From: Lachnospiraceae bacterium UBA3774
GTDB lineage: Bacteria > Bacillota > Clostridia > Lachnospirales > Lachnospiraceae
Length of the DNA: 6,294 nucleotides
Assembly: GCA_002369255.1 (NCBI GenBank)
Contig: DFFO01000069.1
Coordinates: forward strand, 1 to 6,294
Direction of reading: 5' to 3'
The notes under the pieces are model-generated. The model saw only the letters and a program-made list of their open reading frames with translations, made no database searches and had not been told where the DNA came from. This document shows positions 5,768 through 6,294 of the stretch, one piece after another; the first letter of the stretch is position 1; every line of letters begins with the position of its first letter. The translations under genes were made by a program, and so were the position numbers.

Positions 5768-6294
5768 TCAATATTCGTTGCAAAGCAGATAAAGCGGCGC
5801 TTCGTCTTCTTCTATTTCCGGAAATCTTCCGGTCGGATCATAGAATCTGTTGTCGGTATTGTCATCGTTTGTCATTGAAACTTCGCGTACAAGCACGGTT
5901 CCCTTTCCTTCTTCTCCCCAGAATCTGTGATAAAGGCCGCGGGTCAGCGTAATGCTCTCTCCGGGAGTGAGCCGTACTACCGTTCCCGCAGGGAAGGTGT
6001 GCTTTACACCGTCCATAGTTACCGTGATATCAGTATCGGAAAGCTGCTCGTCTGGCGTAGAGTTGTAAAGCTCTATCATAAGATTTCCGCCGCCGCAGTT
6101 GATAATGTCTTCCATTTTGAACCAGTGGAAATGCATGGGCGTGATCTGGTTTTCCTGAACCATCATCAGCTTTTCTGCATAGGGCTTCGGATATTTCTCA
6201 GGATCCGCCTGATTACCGTTGCGAAGCGTAATAAGGAAAAGACCTATTTTTGAGAAATCGCCCTGCCCAAAGTCGGTGATATCCCAACCGAGCA
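5768..6294 (-). CDS. D-lyxose ketol-isomerase (cupin-fold sugar isomerase), 5' part outside the window
   Basis: The frame is open from the right edge to the stop at 5768, giving 174 codons of an enzyme whose family is about 225 residues; roughly 50 N-terminal residues are missing. The Met at 6166 is internal: the 42 codons before it are clearly family sequence (LGWDITDFGQG at the edge, then GLFLITLRNG). The family isomerises D-lyxose to D-xylulose, and often D-mannose to D-fructose, with Mn2+ in a cupin barrel. The metal ligands are visible as H-x-H-x4-E (visible residues 54, 56, 61) plus His122 in LYHRFWGE, with the same spacing as I recall for the E. coli O157:H7 enzyme. The C-terminal block (VSMTNDDNTDNRFYDP, GRFPEIEEDEAP, ending LLCNEY) closely resembles that subgroup and not the shorter YdaE type. 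Its operon partners lie outside the window, so sugar pathway and regulation cannot be judged. A strong terminator follows. Confidence 0.92.
   Translation of the reverse strand, partial: LGWDITDFGQGDFSKIGLFLITLRNGNQADPEKYPKPYAEKLMMVQENQITPMHFHWFKMEDIINCGGGNLMIELYNSTPDEQLSDTDITVTMDGVKHTFPAGTVVRLTPGESITLTRGLYHRFWGEEGKGTVLVREVSMTNDDNTDNRFYDPTGRFPEIEEDEAPLYLLCNEY

Noticed and set aside
6164..6166. ATG as the start of the sugar isomerase
   Set aside because: The same frame stays open to the window edge and the 42 preceding codons are family sequence (for example GWDITDFGQG), so this Met is internal.

Overview
The window looks like chromosomal DNA from a member of the Bacillota, most likely class Clostridia. 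The reasons are Gram-positive-style GGAGG/AGGTGA ribosome binding sites, a YpsC-type THUMP methyltransferase, and secreted L,D-transpeptidases, one of them fused to WW/WY..GK cell-wall-binding repeats of the kind common in gut and rumen Clostridia. Family-level placement cannot be made from the sequence alone. Every gene I can support lies on the minus strand, so the window is described below in transcription order, from right to left.

Right edge (5768-6294): the C-terminal 174 codons of a D-lyxose ketol-isomerase (cupin-fold sugar isomerase), with its start outside the window. It is followed by a strong intrinsic terminator (5703-5755). An AT-rich intergenic region then carries a good sigma-A-type promoter with a small dyad over its -10.

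Centre (2040-5558): two consecutive genes for exported L,D-transpeptidases (YkuD fold). They share a catalytic domain (about 60% identical, ungapped, by hand alignment) but have unrelated accessory parts. The upstream protein has an N-terminal membrane or lipoprotein anchor, a PG_binding_4-like region split by a charged linker, the YkuD domain, and an acidic Ser/Pro/Glu tail. The downstream protein has a cleavable signal peptide, five 69-residue super-repeats of three short modules each plus a partial sixth, and a C-terminal YkuD domain. Each gene has its own candidate promoter. Together they look like a cell-wall remodelling pair: one fixed at the membrane, one secreted and held on the wall by its repeats. 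That division of labour is an inference.

Left (1-2012): an intrinsic terminator separates the transpeptidases from a tightly coupled housekeeping pair, an RlmL/YpsC-like 23S rRNA methyltransferase and the RdgB/HAM1 XTP/dITP diphosphatase (1-nt gap). Last is a tRNA-Pro(TGG) with its own promoter carrying perfect -35 and -10 hexamers; its 3' end is cut by the window edge.

I see no mobile element, CRISPR array, phage gene or clearly new system. The most unusual content is the tandem transpeptidase pair and the hairpin placed directly in front of the methyltransferase gene. No stretch over 300 bases lacks a gene.
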